A stretch of 64,000 nt of DNA, from the NCBI GenBank assembly GCA_001660395.1, contig LXWE01000003.1:310001-374000 (forward strand), given 5' to 3'. The notes beneath the pieces are model-generated. The model was not told the DNA's origin. It saw only the letters and a list, made by a program, of their open reading frames with translations, and searched no databases. Positions within the stretch are counted from its first letter, which is position 1; each line of letters begins with the position of its first letter. This DNA is from Alteromonadaceae bacterium XY-R5 (GTDB taxonomy: Bacteria; Pseudomonadota; Gammaproteobacteria; Enterobacterales; Alteromonadaceae). The position numbers were made by a program, and so were the translations under genes. Shown here in pieces: positions 51,226-59,753 of this stretch.

Positions 51226-51834
51226 TTAACCATCAATCTGGAAGGTGATACGGTTTTGCACACCAGATACTTCAGTGGCTTCACCATTCACAACACGCGG
51301 CTTGTATTTAAACTTCATTGCAGCATCTACAGCAGCCTGATTAAAGATATCGGCAGGTTCGGCTTCAATCACCTTAGGATCTTTTACCGTACCTTGTTTG
51401 CTTACTGTAAATTCTACAATTACGTAACCTTCAATCCCGCGGCTTAAGGCTCGACGAGGGTATACCGGGGCCACTTTAACAATTGGCAGATACTCACCAT
51501 CACCTGATTCCAGGGCGATGCCACCATCAAGTGACACATCGGCACCTACATCAGCGGCAAACTCCATAGACGAACCTTCGCCGTCAGGACTCGGCGCATC
51601 CATTTGCGGCTGATCCATTTGCGGAGGAGGCTGTTCAGGCTGAGGTGGCTTTTTCGGCTTACGATCTTTCTTCTGAGCCGACTCTTCTTTTTTCACCCGC
51701 ACAAAGTCCAGTACACTGCCTTTGGGCGGATCTGTCAGCGCGCTGCCACCGCTTTTAATCAAGGACTGCATCACAAAGAACAGTCCCAGGGTAACAAAGG
51801 CTGACAGGACAATGGCTATCAGTACTCTTGGCAT
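51226..51834 (-). CDS. tonB: TonB energy transducer
   Basis: A 202-residue TonB, short like TonB2 of vibrios. One N-terminal anchor (about 4-25), a Lys/Pro/Gln-rich periplasmic linker (about 50-80, KKPPQPEQPPPQMDQPQ), an acidic spacer, and the C-terminal beta-alpha-beta domain (about 110-202) with APVYPRRALSRGIEGYV and VNGEATEVSGVQNRITF. It links the ExbB/ExbD motor to TonB-dependent receptors, here most likely the receptor encoded at 55.2-57.8 kb. Three bases from exbD. Confidence 0.92.
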   Translation of the reverse strand: MPRVLIAIVLSAFVTLGLFFVMQSLIKSGGSALTDPPKGSVLDFVRVKKEESAQKKDRKPKKPPQPEQPPPQMDQPQMDAPSPDGEGSSMEFAADVGADVSLDGGIALESGDGEYLPIVKVAPVYPRRALSRGIEGYVIVEFTVSKQGTVKDPKVIEAEPADIFNQAAVDAAMKFKYKPRVVNGEATEVSGVQNRITFQIDG

Positions 51835-51837
51835 GGC

Positions 51838-52245
51838 TTACTGCTCTTGTGCGGCAATGGACACATCAAACACACCCGCAGCACGGGACGCATCCATCAC
51901 TTTGATCAACGTCTCTGTGGTGGCTTTCTTATCCGCCTGGATCACCACAGTACCCTGTGGGTTTTCTGCGTGTAAACGCTCAATGTTGGCCTGAACGGCA
52001 CGTACGTCGATGCGACGCTTGTTAATCCAGATTTCACCTTTATCGCTGATAGCAACCAGGATATTGGCTCGGTCTTTTTGCACTGCGGTGGCCGCTTCCG
52101 GGCGGTTCACATCAATACCAGCTTCTTTTACGAAAGAGGCGGTCACAATGAAGAAGATCAGCATGATAAAGACCACGTCCAGCATGGGCGTCATGTCGAT
52201 TGCCGCTTCTTCTTCGTCCATCAGGTTCTGAAAATGCTGTTTCAT
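51838..52245 (-). CDS. exbD: ExbD proton-channel subunit
   Basis: A 135-residue biopolymer transport protein with one helix (about 20-42, LDVVFIMLIFFIVTAS) carrying the essential membrane aspartate in MTPMLDVVF, and a periplasmic domain ending in IAAQEQ. It works with ExbB and TonB to convert proton flow into receptor opening. Spaced 18 bases after the exbB gene. Confidence 0.93.
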   Translation of the reverse strand: MKQHFQNLMDEEEAAIDMTPMLDVVFIMLIFFIVTASFVKEAGIDVNRPEAATAVQKDRANILVAISDKGEIWINKRRIDVRAVQANIERLHAENPQGTVVIQADKKATTETLIKVMDASRAAGVFDVSIAAQEQ

Positions 52246-52263
52246 CTTAATTCACCTAAGGTG

Positions 52264-52791
52264 TTAGCGGTGGCGGTCAAGCACCAGCGCTTCTTCTAAA
52301 TGGGTACGTTCGGATTTTACGGTACGGTTAAGCCAGGTTGAGGCAAATACCCCAGATAAGGCGCCAACCATGCCGGCCATTGTTGGGATAGTCGCTTTAG
52401 ACACCCCGGATGCCATGGAACGGGCGTTACCAGAACCAGAGATAGCCATTACATCAAACACTTCAATCATGCCGGTAACGGTTCCCATCAACCCCAGCAG
52501 TGGACACAAGGCCACCAGAGCCTGAATCACAGGGACACTCTGATTCAGTTTCAGGGTAATGCGGGAAATCATCGCCTGGCGGATCTGCTCGGCATTCCAC
52601 GAGCTGCGATCCTGTCGGTGTTTCCACTGGGCAATCATTTGATTCTTGTACTGTTTGTGCCAGATGAACACATACAGCGCACGTTCCAAAATCAACAGCC
52701 ACATCACGAATATCAGCAGACCGATGACCAGCAGAACCTGGCCACCTGTCTCAGTAAAATCACGAATAGCTTCGAAGATTTCGACCAGCAT
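52264..52791 (-). CDS. exbB: ExbB/TolQ-type motor protein (short)
   Basis: A 175-residue three-helix MotA/TolQ/ExbB protein. Helices at about 18-38, 95-115 and 130-155; the channel part reads VALCPLLGLMGTVTGMIEVF and TIPTMAGMVGALSGVF. It is the second of two ExbB-type proteins in this operon. ATG 52791 lies 4 bases after the previous stop with GAGGA upstream; the longer frame to 52830 would overlap the previous gene. Confidence 0.92.
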   Translation of the reverse strand: MLVEIFEAIRDFTETGGQVLLVIGLLIFVMWLLILERALYVFIWHKQYKNQMIAQWKHRQDRSSWNAEQIRQAMISRITLKLNQSVPVIQALVALCPLLGLMGTVTGMIEVFDVMAISGSGNARSMASGVSKATIPTMAGMVGALSGVFASTWLNRTVKSERTHLEEALVLDRHR

Positions 52792-52795
52792 GGTC

Positions 52796-54172
52796 TTATC
52801 CTCGCGCTGCGCGCTCGGCACGCTCAGCAATCACACCAGACGCCTGCTCTTGCAGAATGAACACGATGTTTTTGCTTTGTGTATTGAGCATGGCGTACAG
52901 CAAGGTAGTTGGGATAGCCACCACCAGACCCAGTACTGTGGTTACCAGAGCCGTAGAAATACCGCCAGCCATCAGTTTCGGGTCACCGGTACCAAACAGG
53001 GTAATCGCCTGGAAGGTATTGATCATACCGGTTACCGTACCCAGTAGACCTGCCAGTGGCGCAACAACAGAGATGATCTTAATGATGGTCAGGTTACGGG
53101 TCAGTTTAGGAATTTCACCCAAAATGGCTTCTGTCAGGTGCAGTTCCAGTGCTTCGGTATCGGCAGTTGGGTGCTTGTCACGTACCTGCATAATACGACC
53201 CAATGGGTTGTTATCTTTTGGTGTATCCGCATTTTTCAGCTGTTTGTTTACTTTGGTACGGATCAGGTTCAGGGTTACGATACGCTCCAGCGCTAGCAAC
53301 AGACCGATACCACCTACGATCAGGATGATATAGCCGACCAGACCACCTTGCTCGATACGCTCTTGCAGATTAGGTGCCTGTACCAACAGACCCAGGATAG
53401 AACCACCGGTTGGATCCAGGCCGAATTCCACCAGATTACCGTTTGAGTTTTCCAGTTCAGTCACGCTTTCGCCGTAACGCGCAGCAGGTTGACGGATCAG
53501 TTCCGCCACTGTGCCAGTAATACCGTTGTAATCCAGGTATTTACCGTCGGCAACCAACGCAAATGGACCCACGCGAACCACTTCTTTGTTCACCTTGTTA
53601 CCACCAGCTTCAACTACGTCGGTGGTGAATTTAGTGACTTTGCCAGACTCGGTCATTTCGCGCTGAATTTCGAACCATACCTGCTCGATTTCTTCGATAG
53701 ACGCCAGCTTAGAGCTAGATCCCATGGACTGGGCCATTTCATCTAAGAACTCAGCACGACCAGGGATTTGCGCAGAAATCGGCGAATTCAGGAACTTACC
53801 TTTAGTATCGCCGGCAACCTGTTGCAATACACCAAACAGCTCTTTCAACGAGCCCAGGCGCTTGGTCAGGGCATCGTTTAAATCTGCCAGTTTAAATTCA
53901 TTTTCTTCAAACTGAGTTTCCAGCTTCTCAGAGTTTTTCAACTCACCATCACGCAGCTGTTCAGTCTGTTTTAAAATGCGGTCCTGCTCGGCACGCATTT
54001 GCATAAATTCTTTTTCACGAGCTGCGTTTTGCTGGCTCTGTTGAAATTTGCCTTGCTCCAACTGTTTCAGTAACACATCTAAATCCAGCGCGCTATCCTG
54101 TTGGGCAAAACTGCTGGCTGCCATCAGAGTAGCAACCACGCCCAGGGCAATATTCTTCAGTTGTTTTTTCAT
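52796..54172 (-). CDS. ttpC: Long ExbB-like protein (TtpC type)
   Basis: A 458-residue protein with signal sequence (about 1-23), a long periplasmic coiled coil (about 25-105), a periplasmic domain (about 110-255) and a C-terminal MotA/TolQ/ExbB module (helices about 263-285, 362-385, 400-425; APLAGLLGTVTGMINTF). This is the architecture of TtpC, which vibrio TonB2 systems require besides ExbB2, ExbD2 and TonB2. The large periplasmic part may reach partners beyond the inner membrane. ATG 54172 is used; GTG 54181 has no room for a ribosome site. Confidence 0.9.
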   Translation of the reverse strand: MKKQLKNIALGVVATLMAASSFAQQDSALDLDVLLKQLEQGKFQQSQQNAAREKEFMQMRAEQDRILKQTEQLRDGELKNSEKLETQFEENEFKLADLNDALTKRLGSLKELFGVLQQVAGDTKGKFLNSPISAQIPGRAEFLDEMAQSMGSSSKLASIEEIEQVWFEIQREMTESGKVTKFTTDVVEAGGNKVNKEVVRVGPFALVADGKYLDYNGITGTVAELIRQPAARYGESVTELENSNGNLVEFGLDPTGGSILGLLVQAPNLQERIEQGGLVGYIILIVGGIGLLLALERIVTLNLIRTKVNKQLKNADTPKDNNPLGRIMQVRDKHPTADTEALELHLTEAILGEIPKLTRNLTIIKIISVVAPLAGLLGTVTGMINTFQAITLFGTGDPKLMAGGISTALVTTVLGLVVAIPTTLLYAMLNTQSKNIVFILQEQASGVIAERAERAARG

Positions 54173-54185
54173 GGTGATCACTCTC

Positions 54186-54956
54186 TTAGTCCGTCAACGC
54201 CACTGGCAGCATCAGAAGATCCGGCGCCATTTGCTTCTTGGCCATGCGTAGGCCTTTGGTTACCTGAGTGCGGTAGCTGGAAGGTAAAGCTTCCCACTGA
54301 CGGGTCTGCTTATTCCAAATCCCTTGCAGGCTGGCATCACGAGTTTGATAGATCAGGGCTGTACGACCTACGCGTAAAAACTCAACATCACGCTCCTGGC
54401 CATCGATAGTGTGCAAACCACTGTATGCCTCTAACGTGCGACCGTAGTCCATTTCAACCTGATACGCTTCCATCACCCGGCGGAATTTCTCAGAGACAGC
54501 AACGTCGGCGCGATCCATCATGATCTTCAGATCAGCGATACGATCTGTACGCTCTTTTTGCAGGAATGGCACATCCAGAGCAACGAACTGCTCGAGGCCA
54601 TCAATCATGCGCATCATCAACGGCGTAATCTGACGTTCAATCACGCTCACTTCGTCGATGGATTTATTCAGGTCTGCCATTTCCTGAACCTGATTAGCGA
54701 TCTGCTTGCTTAACTGGCCGTTGTAAACCTGCAAACCATCAATCTCTTTGTTCAAGGCTTTGAACTTTTGCAGTTTGCTATCGATTTGGTCGGCAATCTT
54801 ATTGATTTTTTCTTGAGAGCCTTTAGCTGACTCGTTGATTTCTCCTGCAGCTTTCACGACAGGCTGGAGATATTGATCTTCTTGCGCGTAGACTGCTGTG
54901 CCCAGAGCCATAGAGCTCATTAGCAGGGCAACAGGCAGCTTGTTGAAAAGCTTCAT
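54186..54956 (-). CDS. DUF3450 periplasmic coiled-coil protein
   Basis: A 256-residue protein with signal peptide (cleavage near AVYAQED, about 23) and a coiled coil (about 40-110) followed by the DUF3450 body (PLMMRMIDGLEQFVALDVPFL, RFRR-like KFRRVMEAYQVEMDYGRT, VGRTALIYQTRD). Function unknown, but the family occurs at the head of TtpC-ExbB-ExbD-TonB clusters in marine gammaproteobacteria. First gene of the six-gene operon, 13 bases before ttpC, behind a Pho-box-like site. ATG 54956 gives the signal peptide; upstream codons would carry the promoter. Confidence 0.88.
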   Translation of the reverse strand: MKLFNKLPVALLMSSMALGTAVYAQEDQYLQPVVKAAGEINESAKGSQEKINKIADQIDSKLQKFKALNKEIDGLQVYNGQLSKQIANQVQEMADLNKSIDEVSVIERQITPLMMRMIDGLEQFVALDVPFLQKERTDRIADLKIMMDRADVAVSEKFRRVMEAYQVEMDYGRTLEAYSGLHTIDGQERDVEFLRVGRTALIYQTRDASLQGIWNKQTRQWEALPSSYRTQVTKGLRMAKKQMAPDLLMLPVALTD

Positions 54957-55015
54957 ATAATCACACCCTAAATAGAAAAAAATCAGCGATACGCTGACCT
55001 TAAAAACTGCCGCAA

Positions 55016-55049
55016 AGGATATGATGATTCTGTGACACAAATATTACAG
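55016..55049 (-). promoter_or_regulatory. Pho box and -10 of the TonB module
   Basis: On the minus strand CTGTAAT (55049-55043), ATTT, GTGTCAC (55038-55032) form two 7-mers 4 bases apart, close to the PhoB consensus CTGTCAT-N4-CTGTCAT. Ten bases on is TATCCT (55021-55016), a fair -10. The site is 75 bases before the DUF3450 start. No Fur-type site is seen in this region. Confidence 0.65.
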
Positions 55050-55119
55050 ATTAAGAAACTTCTGCTTGAATCTTTAATGAACAAAAATTGACGTAAACAG
55101 AAACGCACACTTGAGTAAA

Positions 55120-55148
55120 AATAAAGGCCACGCTGGGTGGCCTTTATT
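55120..55148. terminator. Terminator of the receptor gene
   Basis: AATAAAGGCCAC / GTGGCCTTTATT with a 5-base loop. For the minus strand it is followed by TTTTTAC, giving a good terminator 23 bases after the receptor stop; the symmetric stem may work both ways. It makes the TonB module a separate transcript. Confidence 0.88.
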
Positions 55149-55170
55149 TATTTAACGCTATGATTTTAAA

Positions 55171-57849
55171 TTAAAAATCATATTTATAAGTGACCTGCGC
55201 CGTAGTACCAATTGTACGACTACGCACAGTAATACCATTCTGCATCACTTCCTGATCTTCACCCAGAATATTACGCAGACGCAGCTTAATGGTGCTGTTA
55301 AAGTCTGGGTAATAGGAGTAGACGAAATCCAGTGACTGGAACGGTTGCTCATAGGCGTCTTCACGGCCATTGATACCCGAGGCCAGGATACGCTCACCGA
55401 ACACGTTATACACCAGTGAAGCACTGTGTTCGCCATTGGCTGAATCGTAGTTTAACTGGAAGTTAGCTACATATTTTGAATGGCCATTCATGCGTTTAGT
55501 GGTGTTGGTCAGGTTACCCGCATCTGCTGCATCAATGCTGACTTCTGAGTCACTCAGGGTAATGTTACCCGAGGTGAAGAAGCCGTCAGCCGCCCAGCTC
55601 AGATCATATAACCATTCAGCTTCAAGGCCATACAGCTCTGCCTGATTACCATTGGTAAAGCTGGCAGTGTATGAAGAGTCACCTACGCTCAAGATGGTTT
55701 CAATGGGGTTGGTAATATCTTTATAAAATAAAGACAGGGCCAGGTTATCACCATTATCACCATACAATTCGTAACGAATGTCGTAGTTCTTCAGGGTGCT
55801 GGAAACCAGAGTAGTACTACCTGTGGTACGGATGTCTGTACGAGGGTCATAGTAACCGACAGGTACAACTTCACGCAGGTCAGGACGCACGACCGTTTCA
55901 CCGTAACCAAAACGTAATTGGTAAGTCTCTCCACCAATATAGGTCAGGCTCAACGCCGGATAGAAATCATCAGAATCAATGGTACGTTCTGCGATGTTAT
56001 CTTCGTTGAAGTAAGTTTCTAAATCATCAGCGTCAAAGATCAAACTGGATGATTCTAATGCCACCTGTTTGAACGCTTCATAACGCACACCGCCACTCAG
56101 ACGCCATGTGTTATCGAAGAACACATCAAACGAGCCATAGCCTGCATCGGTCTTTTGCGCCGCCAAATAATCGTCCGCTTCTGGTGCTTCTGGTTCGTTA
56201 AAGGCCACCAGCACATTTTCGCTTTCGATAAAATCGTCAGTCAAATACGATGCCATGTTCAGACGTTCGTCAGCATCTTCATTCACTGTGATAGCAGAAC
56301 CGCTGTTGTTTACGAAGAAACTGGATGTAGTGTAGTAACGGGCACGGTCAATAAAGTCCCAACCGGCTTTCAGTTCAACTTCAAAACGACCCAGTGTCAG
56401 AGGCAGGTTAACGTTACCGCCCCAGTTCTTCATATGGTCATCCATCTCAACATATTCGAACTCAGCCTGACCATTACCACCCGAGATTTCACTGCTGACG
56501 TAGTTACCGTCATCGTCATAATCTTCGCTGAAGCTAAAGGTGGCTTTTAACGGGATATCTGTAGTCGCTGCAGATTGGGTGTAATGCCAATCAACGCCTA
56601 ATCCCATCAGATCAAGAAAAGTATGCTGACCGCGGAACTGGTCGATATCCAGTTTACGTTCCTCATAGGTAAACTTCTGATCCAAGGCCGCAGTATTGTC
56701 CTGAGCAATGGTGATGTTCTGTGACGGGTTTTGCGAAACAGAAATCTCTGACTCATCTTCATTATCTTTAATGTAGATTTTGGTGTAGCTGATGTTATGG
56801 GTTTTCCAGCGATACCCTACCGTCAGCAAACCATTCAGACGTTCTGTCTGGTTGGTAATTTGAGAATCAACCAGGCTGTCAAAGCAGCTGTTAGCGACAT
56901 CGTCAGCCGTGTCCATCGTGGTCGAGCAACCATCTGCCAGGTTAGCACTGATAACTGCGTTACGACGATCGGCGTATTCCCATTTGTTATCGTATTTTGC
57001 TGATGCGATAAAACCAATGGTTCCGCCAAACAGAGGCTCTTCGAAACTGTCACCAATAAACGCCTGGGCCGAATAATTCGGATCCAGAGATTCATCTTTC
57101 AGAGTCATATTTCGCGGCAGTGACTCGAGCAAACCATTATTGATAGCTCTTGCCTGTTCAGCTGCTGTTGCACTATCTGTCGCGACTAAGGCGTCACGTG
57201 AGATAATGTTACGCAGTGAGAAATCACCCTGATAATGCACGATGGCCGTTTTCAGCGCATCCGGCATACCGCTGTCGTCGCGGTTGTAGGTGTAGCCGTC
57301 TGAGTTATTTGTGTTTCCTTCAATGCCTAACTGAATACCAGCAACAAAATCACTTGGAATTGATTTAGTACGAATATCCACGTTACCGCCACCAAAGGCA
57401 GCAGGCATGTTAGGAGAATAAGCTTTTTGTACCGACAGACTTTCAATCACGTTAGACGGGAAAATATCTAACGGAATAACGTTACGGGTTAAATCCGGGC
57501 TAGGAATGCTGGCACCGTTTAAGCGGGCACTTGAATAACGTTCCCCTAAACCACGTACGTAAATGAATTTACCATCTACCAGCGTTAAACCAGTCACACG
57601 GCGTAATGCCGAAGCTGCATCGCTGTCACCCGTACGGGAAATTTGTTCTGAGCCAAGAATGTCGGCTACGAAAGCCTGATTTTTACGTTCCTGAACAACG
57701 GCTGCTGCAGAACCCTGAAGACGTGTGCCGGTGGCAACCACTTCTTCAATCACTTTGTCTTCTTGCTGTTCCTGAGCGAGTACCGCTCCGGATAGCAAAC
57801 AAAGACCCACCGCTGCCGAGATTTTATTTACTCTGTATCGAGTCTTCAT
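55171..57849 (-). CDS. TonB-dependent outer-membrane receptor
   Basis: An 892-residue TonB-dependent transporter. Signal peptide to about Ala25, a TonB box in DKVIEEVVATGTR (about 31-43), plug domain (about 45-165: ALRRVTGLTLVDGKF, YVRGLGERYSSARLNG, FGGGNVDIRTKS) and a 22-strand barrel ending in Phe (TYKYDF). The RGLGERYS group is typical of proteobacterial receptors with unknown substrates; no siderophore-specific feature is seen. ATG 57849 follows GGGG by 7 bases; the TTG two codons earlier was rejected. It lies 71 bases downstream of the beta-helix lipoprotein gene and probably shares its Pho-controlled promoter. Confidence 0.92.
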   Translation of the reverse strand: MKTRYRVNKISAAVGLCLLSGAVLAQEQQEDKVIEEVVATGTRLQGSAAAVVQERKNQAFVADILGSEQISRTGDSDAASALRRVTGLTLVDGKFIYVRGLGERYSSARLNGASIPSPDLTRNVIPLDIFPSNVIESLSVQKAYSPNMPAAFGGGNVDIRTKSIPSDFVAGIQLGIEGNTNNSDGYTYNRDDSGMPDALKTAIVHYQGDFSLRNIISRDALVATDSATAAEQARAINNGLLESLPRNMTLKDESLDPNYSAQAFIGDSFEEPLFGGTIGFIASAKYDNKWEYADRRNAVISANLADGCSTTMDTADDVANSCFDSLVDSQITNQTERLNGLLTVGYRWKTHNISYTKIYIKDNEDESEISVSQNPSQNITIAQDNTAALDQKFTYEERKLDIDQFRGQHTFLDLMGLGVDWHYTQSAATTDIPLKATFSFSEDYDDDGNYVSSEISGGNGQAEFEYVEMDDHMKNWGGNVNLPLTLGRFEVELKAGWDFIDRARYYTTSSFFVNNSGSAITVNEDADERLNMASYLTDDFIESENVLVAFNEPEAPEADDYLAAQKTDAGYGSFDVFFDNTWRLSGGVRYEAFKQVALESSSLIFDADDLETYFNEDNIAERTIDSDDFYPALSLTYIGGETYQLRFGYGETVVRPDLREVVPVGYYDPRTDIRTTGSTTLVSSTLKNYDIRYELYGDNGDNLALSLFYKDITNPIETILSVGDSSYTASFTNGNQAELYGLEAEWLYDLSWAADGFFTSGNITLSDSEVSIDAADAGNLTNTTKRMNGHSKYVANFQLNYDSANGEHSASLVYNVFGERILASGINGREDAYEQPFQSLDFVYSYYPDFNSTIKLRLRNILGEDQEVMQNGITVRSRTIGTTAQVTYKYDF

Positions 57850-57877
57850 TTTCAAACCCCATCCTCAGGATGAATAA

Positions 57878-57900
57878 ATAGGCGCACTAAGGGCGCCTAT
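57878..57900 (-). other. Intercistronic hairpin, lipoprotein to receptor gene
   Basis: ATAGGCGC / GCGCCTAT, 8 bp with a 7-base loop, followed on the minus strand by TTTATTC. It may cause partial termination or stabilise the upstream message, so that lipoprotein and receptor are made in unequal amounts. Confidence 0.6.
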
Positions 57901-57920
57901 CTCATTCTTAATCAAATTGG

Positions 57921-59537
57921 TTATTCGTCGTCTGCATTGGTAAATGCAGTATTTACCCAGTTGTACCAATCTGAAGAGGTATCAGTGTCAGGCAGAGCAC
58001 CGATGAAAGAAGTTGCTTCGAAGAAATCAGAATCTACTGTGGTCATGTCAGTCGCAGTGATAGTGATATCAGAACCAGTTGTCAGCGTAGCGAAGCCGTT
58101 AGCAGCCAGTACGTCAGCAGATCCACCCAGGTCTTCGTTAGAACCACCGTTAGAGAACCAGTCATCCACAGTGGTGGTGCTGCTATCGCCTGTTACGGTT
58201 TCAGAACCAGATTTAGCCATCAGAGCACAAGCGGCAACAGAGGTCACCATAGATACATCACCATCTACCATTACCTGAGCCGCGTCAGAAGAGTAGTTGA
58301 TACACCATGTCTGAGTCGCTGCAGTTTTCACCAACAGGGTGTTGTACCAGGTAGCTTCAATGAAGTCGTCCAGTTTAATCGCCAGTGAAGGGTCACCATC
58401 ACGTACTGATACATTGTCAGTTGTGATTACAGTTACGTTAGCAATTTTAGGTGCAGACGCTGGCGCTTCAGTGGTAGAAGTACCTTTACGGCCATCGGCT
58501 TCGAAACCGCCGTTACCCATATCGATGATGTCGCCACTCGCGTTCTCTAAAGAACCGTGTTTGATGAAAATGTACTGAGCGTTACCTTGCCAGCCAGCGT
58601 CGATATCGATGCTGTCGTCCTGAGTGTCTGTAACCACGATGTGCTTCAGGTTAACTGCACCACCGAACAATTCGATACCGTCATCGTAACCTGCGTAGAT
58701 ATCTACGTAGTCGATTTCAGTGCCAGAACCTACTGCAAACAAGCTCAGAGAGTTCAGGTCGTCGCCTTCTTCAGCACCTGCTGGCAGACCGCCTGCGTAA
58801 TGAATTTTAACGAATTTCAGCGTGCCGCTGTCGTCAGTGTTGTCGTTACCACCGTAGTAAGTTACCGCACCTTCAGATGCTGCGTTACAGGTAGATGCTG
58901 CACGCTGTTCATCTGTACACTGGTCAGTGATACCGAAACCGTCGATCATAATGCCACCCCAGTCTTGCGGAGATGGACCGTCGCCTACTGTATCCAGCGA
59001 TTCAATAGCGTTAGCAGATGTGAACGTAATTGGGCTAGCCAGAGTACCAACGGCTTCAATTTTTGCGCCACGGTTGATTTGAACACGAGAAGATGCGCTG
59101 TCAAATACAACTGTTGCACCTGCTTCAACAGTCAGAGTCGGACCATCAGTTTCGATAGTACAACCTTCAGACGTGTTACAGCTTTCACCCATAACCAGTG
59201 AGCCGTTGAAGTAGTGGATGTAGTCGCCATCTAAGGTGATGTCAGTGGTCAGAACTTTAGAAGCACTTGCGAATGCGGTGCTGTAAGTACAGATACCAGT
59301 AGAGCTGTCATATTCACCCTGACGCTCAGTGTCGCTTGAATCTGTGTAAGAAGCACAAGGGTTCTCGTCGCTTGAATCACTACCAGAAGAACTATTGTTA
59401 GTAGTGTTGTTTGAGTTTTCAGTTGTCGTGGTGCTGTTATCAATTGTGGTTGGTGTAATGTTGATATCGCCACCACAACCAGCTAAAGCCAAGGCCAAAG
59501 AAATTGCGGATACCTGAAATAATGCGTTTAGTTTCAT
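57921..59537 (-). CDS. Beta-helix-like lipoprotein paired with the TonB receptor
   Basis: A 538-residue lipoprotein (lipobox ALAGC, about Cys20) with a low-complexity Thr/Ser/Asn linker (about 28-60) and a repetitive beta-strand domain (about 95-420) with patterns such as LTVEAGATVVFDSASS, IEAVGTLASPITFTS and DYVDIYAGYDDGIELFGG that suggest a right-handed parallel beta-helix, as in pectate-lyase-like folds. Several Cys pairs occur. No catalytic signature is recognised. It probably sits on the outer membrane and captures or processes a substrate for the receptor encoded next to it. ATG 59537 follows GGAG by 6 bases; the TTG at 59549 was rejected. Confidence 0.78.
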   Translation of the reverse strand: MKLNALFQVSAISLALALAGCGGDINITPTTIDNSTTTTENSNNTTNNSSSGSDSSDENPCASYTDSSDTERQGEYDSSTGICTYSTAFASASKVLTTDITLDGDYIHYFNGSLVMGESCNTSEGCTIETDGPTLTVEAGATVVFDSASSRVQINRGAKIEAVGTLASPITFTSANAIESLDTVGDGPSPQDWGGIMIDGFGITDQCTDEQRAASTCNAASEGAVTYYGGNDNTDDSGTLKFVKIHYAGGLPAGAEEGDDLNSLSLFAVGSGTEIDYVDIYAGYDDGIELFGGAVNLKHIVVTDTQDDSIDIDAGWQGNAQYIFIKHGSLENASGDIIDMGNGGFEADGRKGTSTTEAPASAPKIANVTVITTDNVSVRDGDPSLAIKLDDFIEATWYNTLLVKTAATQTWCINYSSDAAQVMVDGDVSMVTSVAACALMAKSGSETVTGDSSTTTVDDWFSNGGSNEDLGGSADVLAANGFATLTTGSDITITATDMTTVDSDFFEATSFIGALPDTDTSSDWYNWVNTAFTNADDE

Positions 59538-59601
59538 GTGCTTCTCCAAGTGTTTGGATGCTAAATGGGTTAATTGACGCGAGGCAGGTTACAGCGATTG
59601 A

Positions 59602-59619
59602 ATGACACTTTTGTTACAG
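59602..59619 (-). promoter_or_regulatory. Pho box upstream of the lipoprotein-receptor operon
   Basis: Minus strand CTGTAAC-AAAA-GTGTCAT (59619 to 59602), a close match to the two-7-mer PhoB site. The hexamer 10 bases on, TAACCT, is a poor -10, so the start point is uncertain. 64 bases before the lipoprotein start. Confidence 0.62.
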
Positions 59620-59626
59620 AACTCGG

Positions 59627-59697
59627 GTGTCACAAAAGTTTCATTGTTGGCAAGGGAACTTATTTTATTCGAGAAATCAACGCAGTGTTTATGACAG
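59627..59697. promoter_or_regulatory. Additional Pho-box-like elements
   Basis: Plus strand GTGTCAC-AAAA-GTTTCAT at 59627-59644, and minus strand CTGTCAT-AAAC-ACTGCGT at 59697-59680 (first half perfect, second poor). With the site at 59602-59619 this makes a cluster in the 216-base gap between pstS and the lipoprotein gene. Confidence 0.45.
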
Positions 59698-59753
59698 CAA
59701 AAAAACGCAGCCTATGCCTGACGGCAGCTACAGCGCCTTAGTGGAGCGAAATA

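Noticed and set aside
58557-59201. 214-residue plus-strand frame rich in Cys, Val and Thr
   Set aside because: It lies antisense inside the lipoprotein gene; its odd composition is a by-product of the Thr/Ser-rich sense strand.
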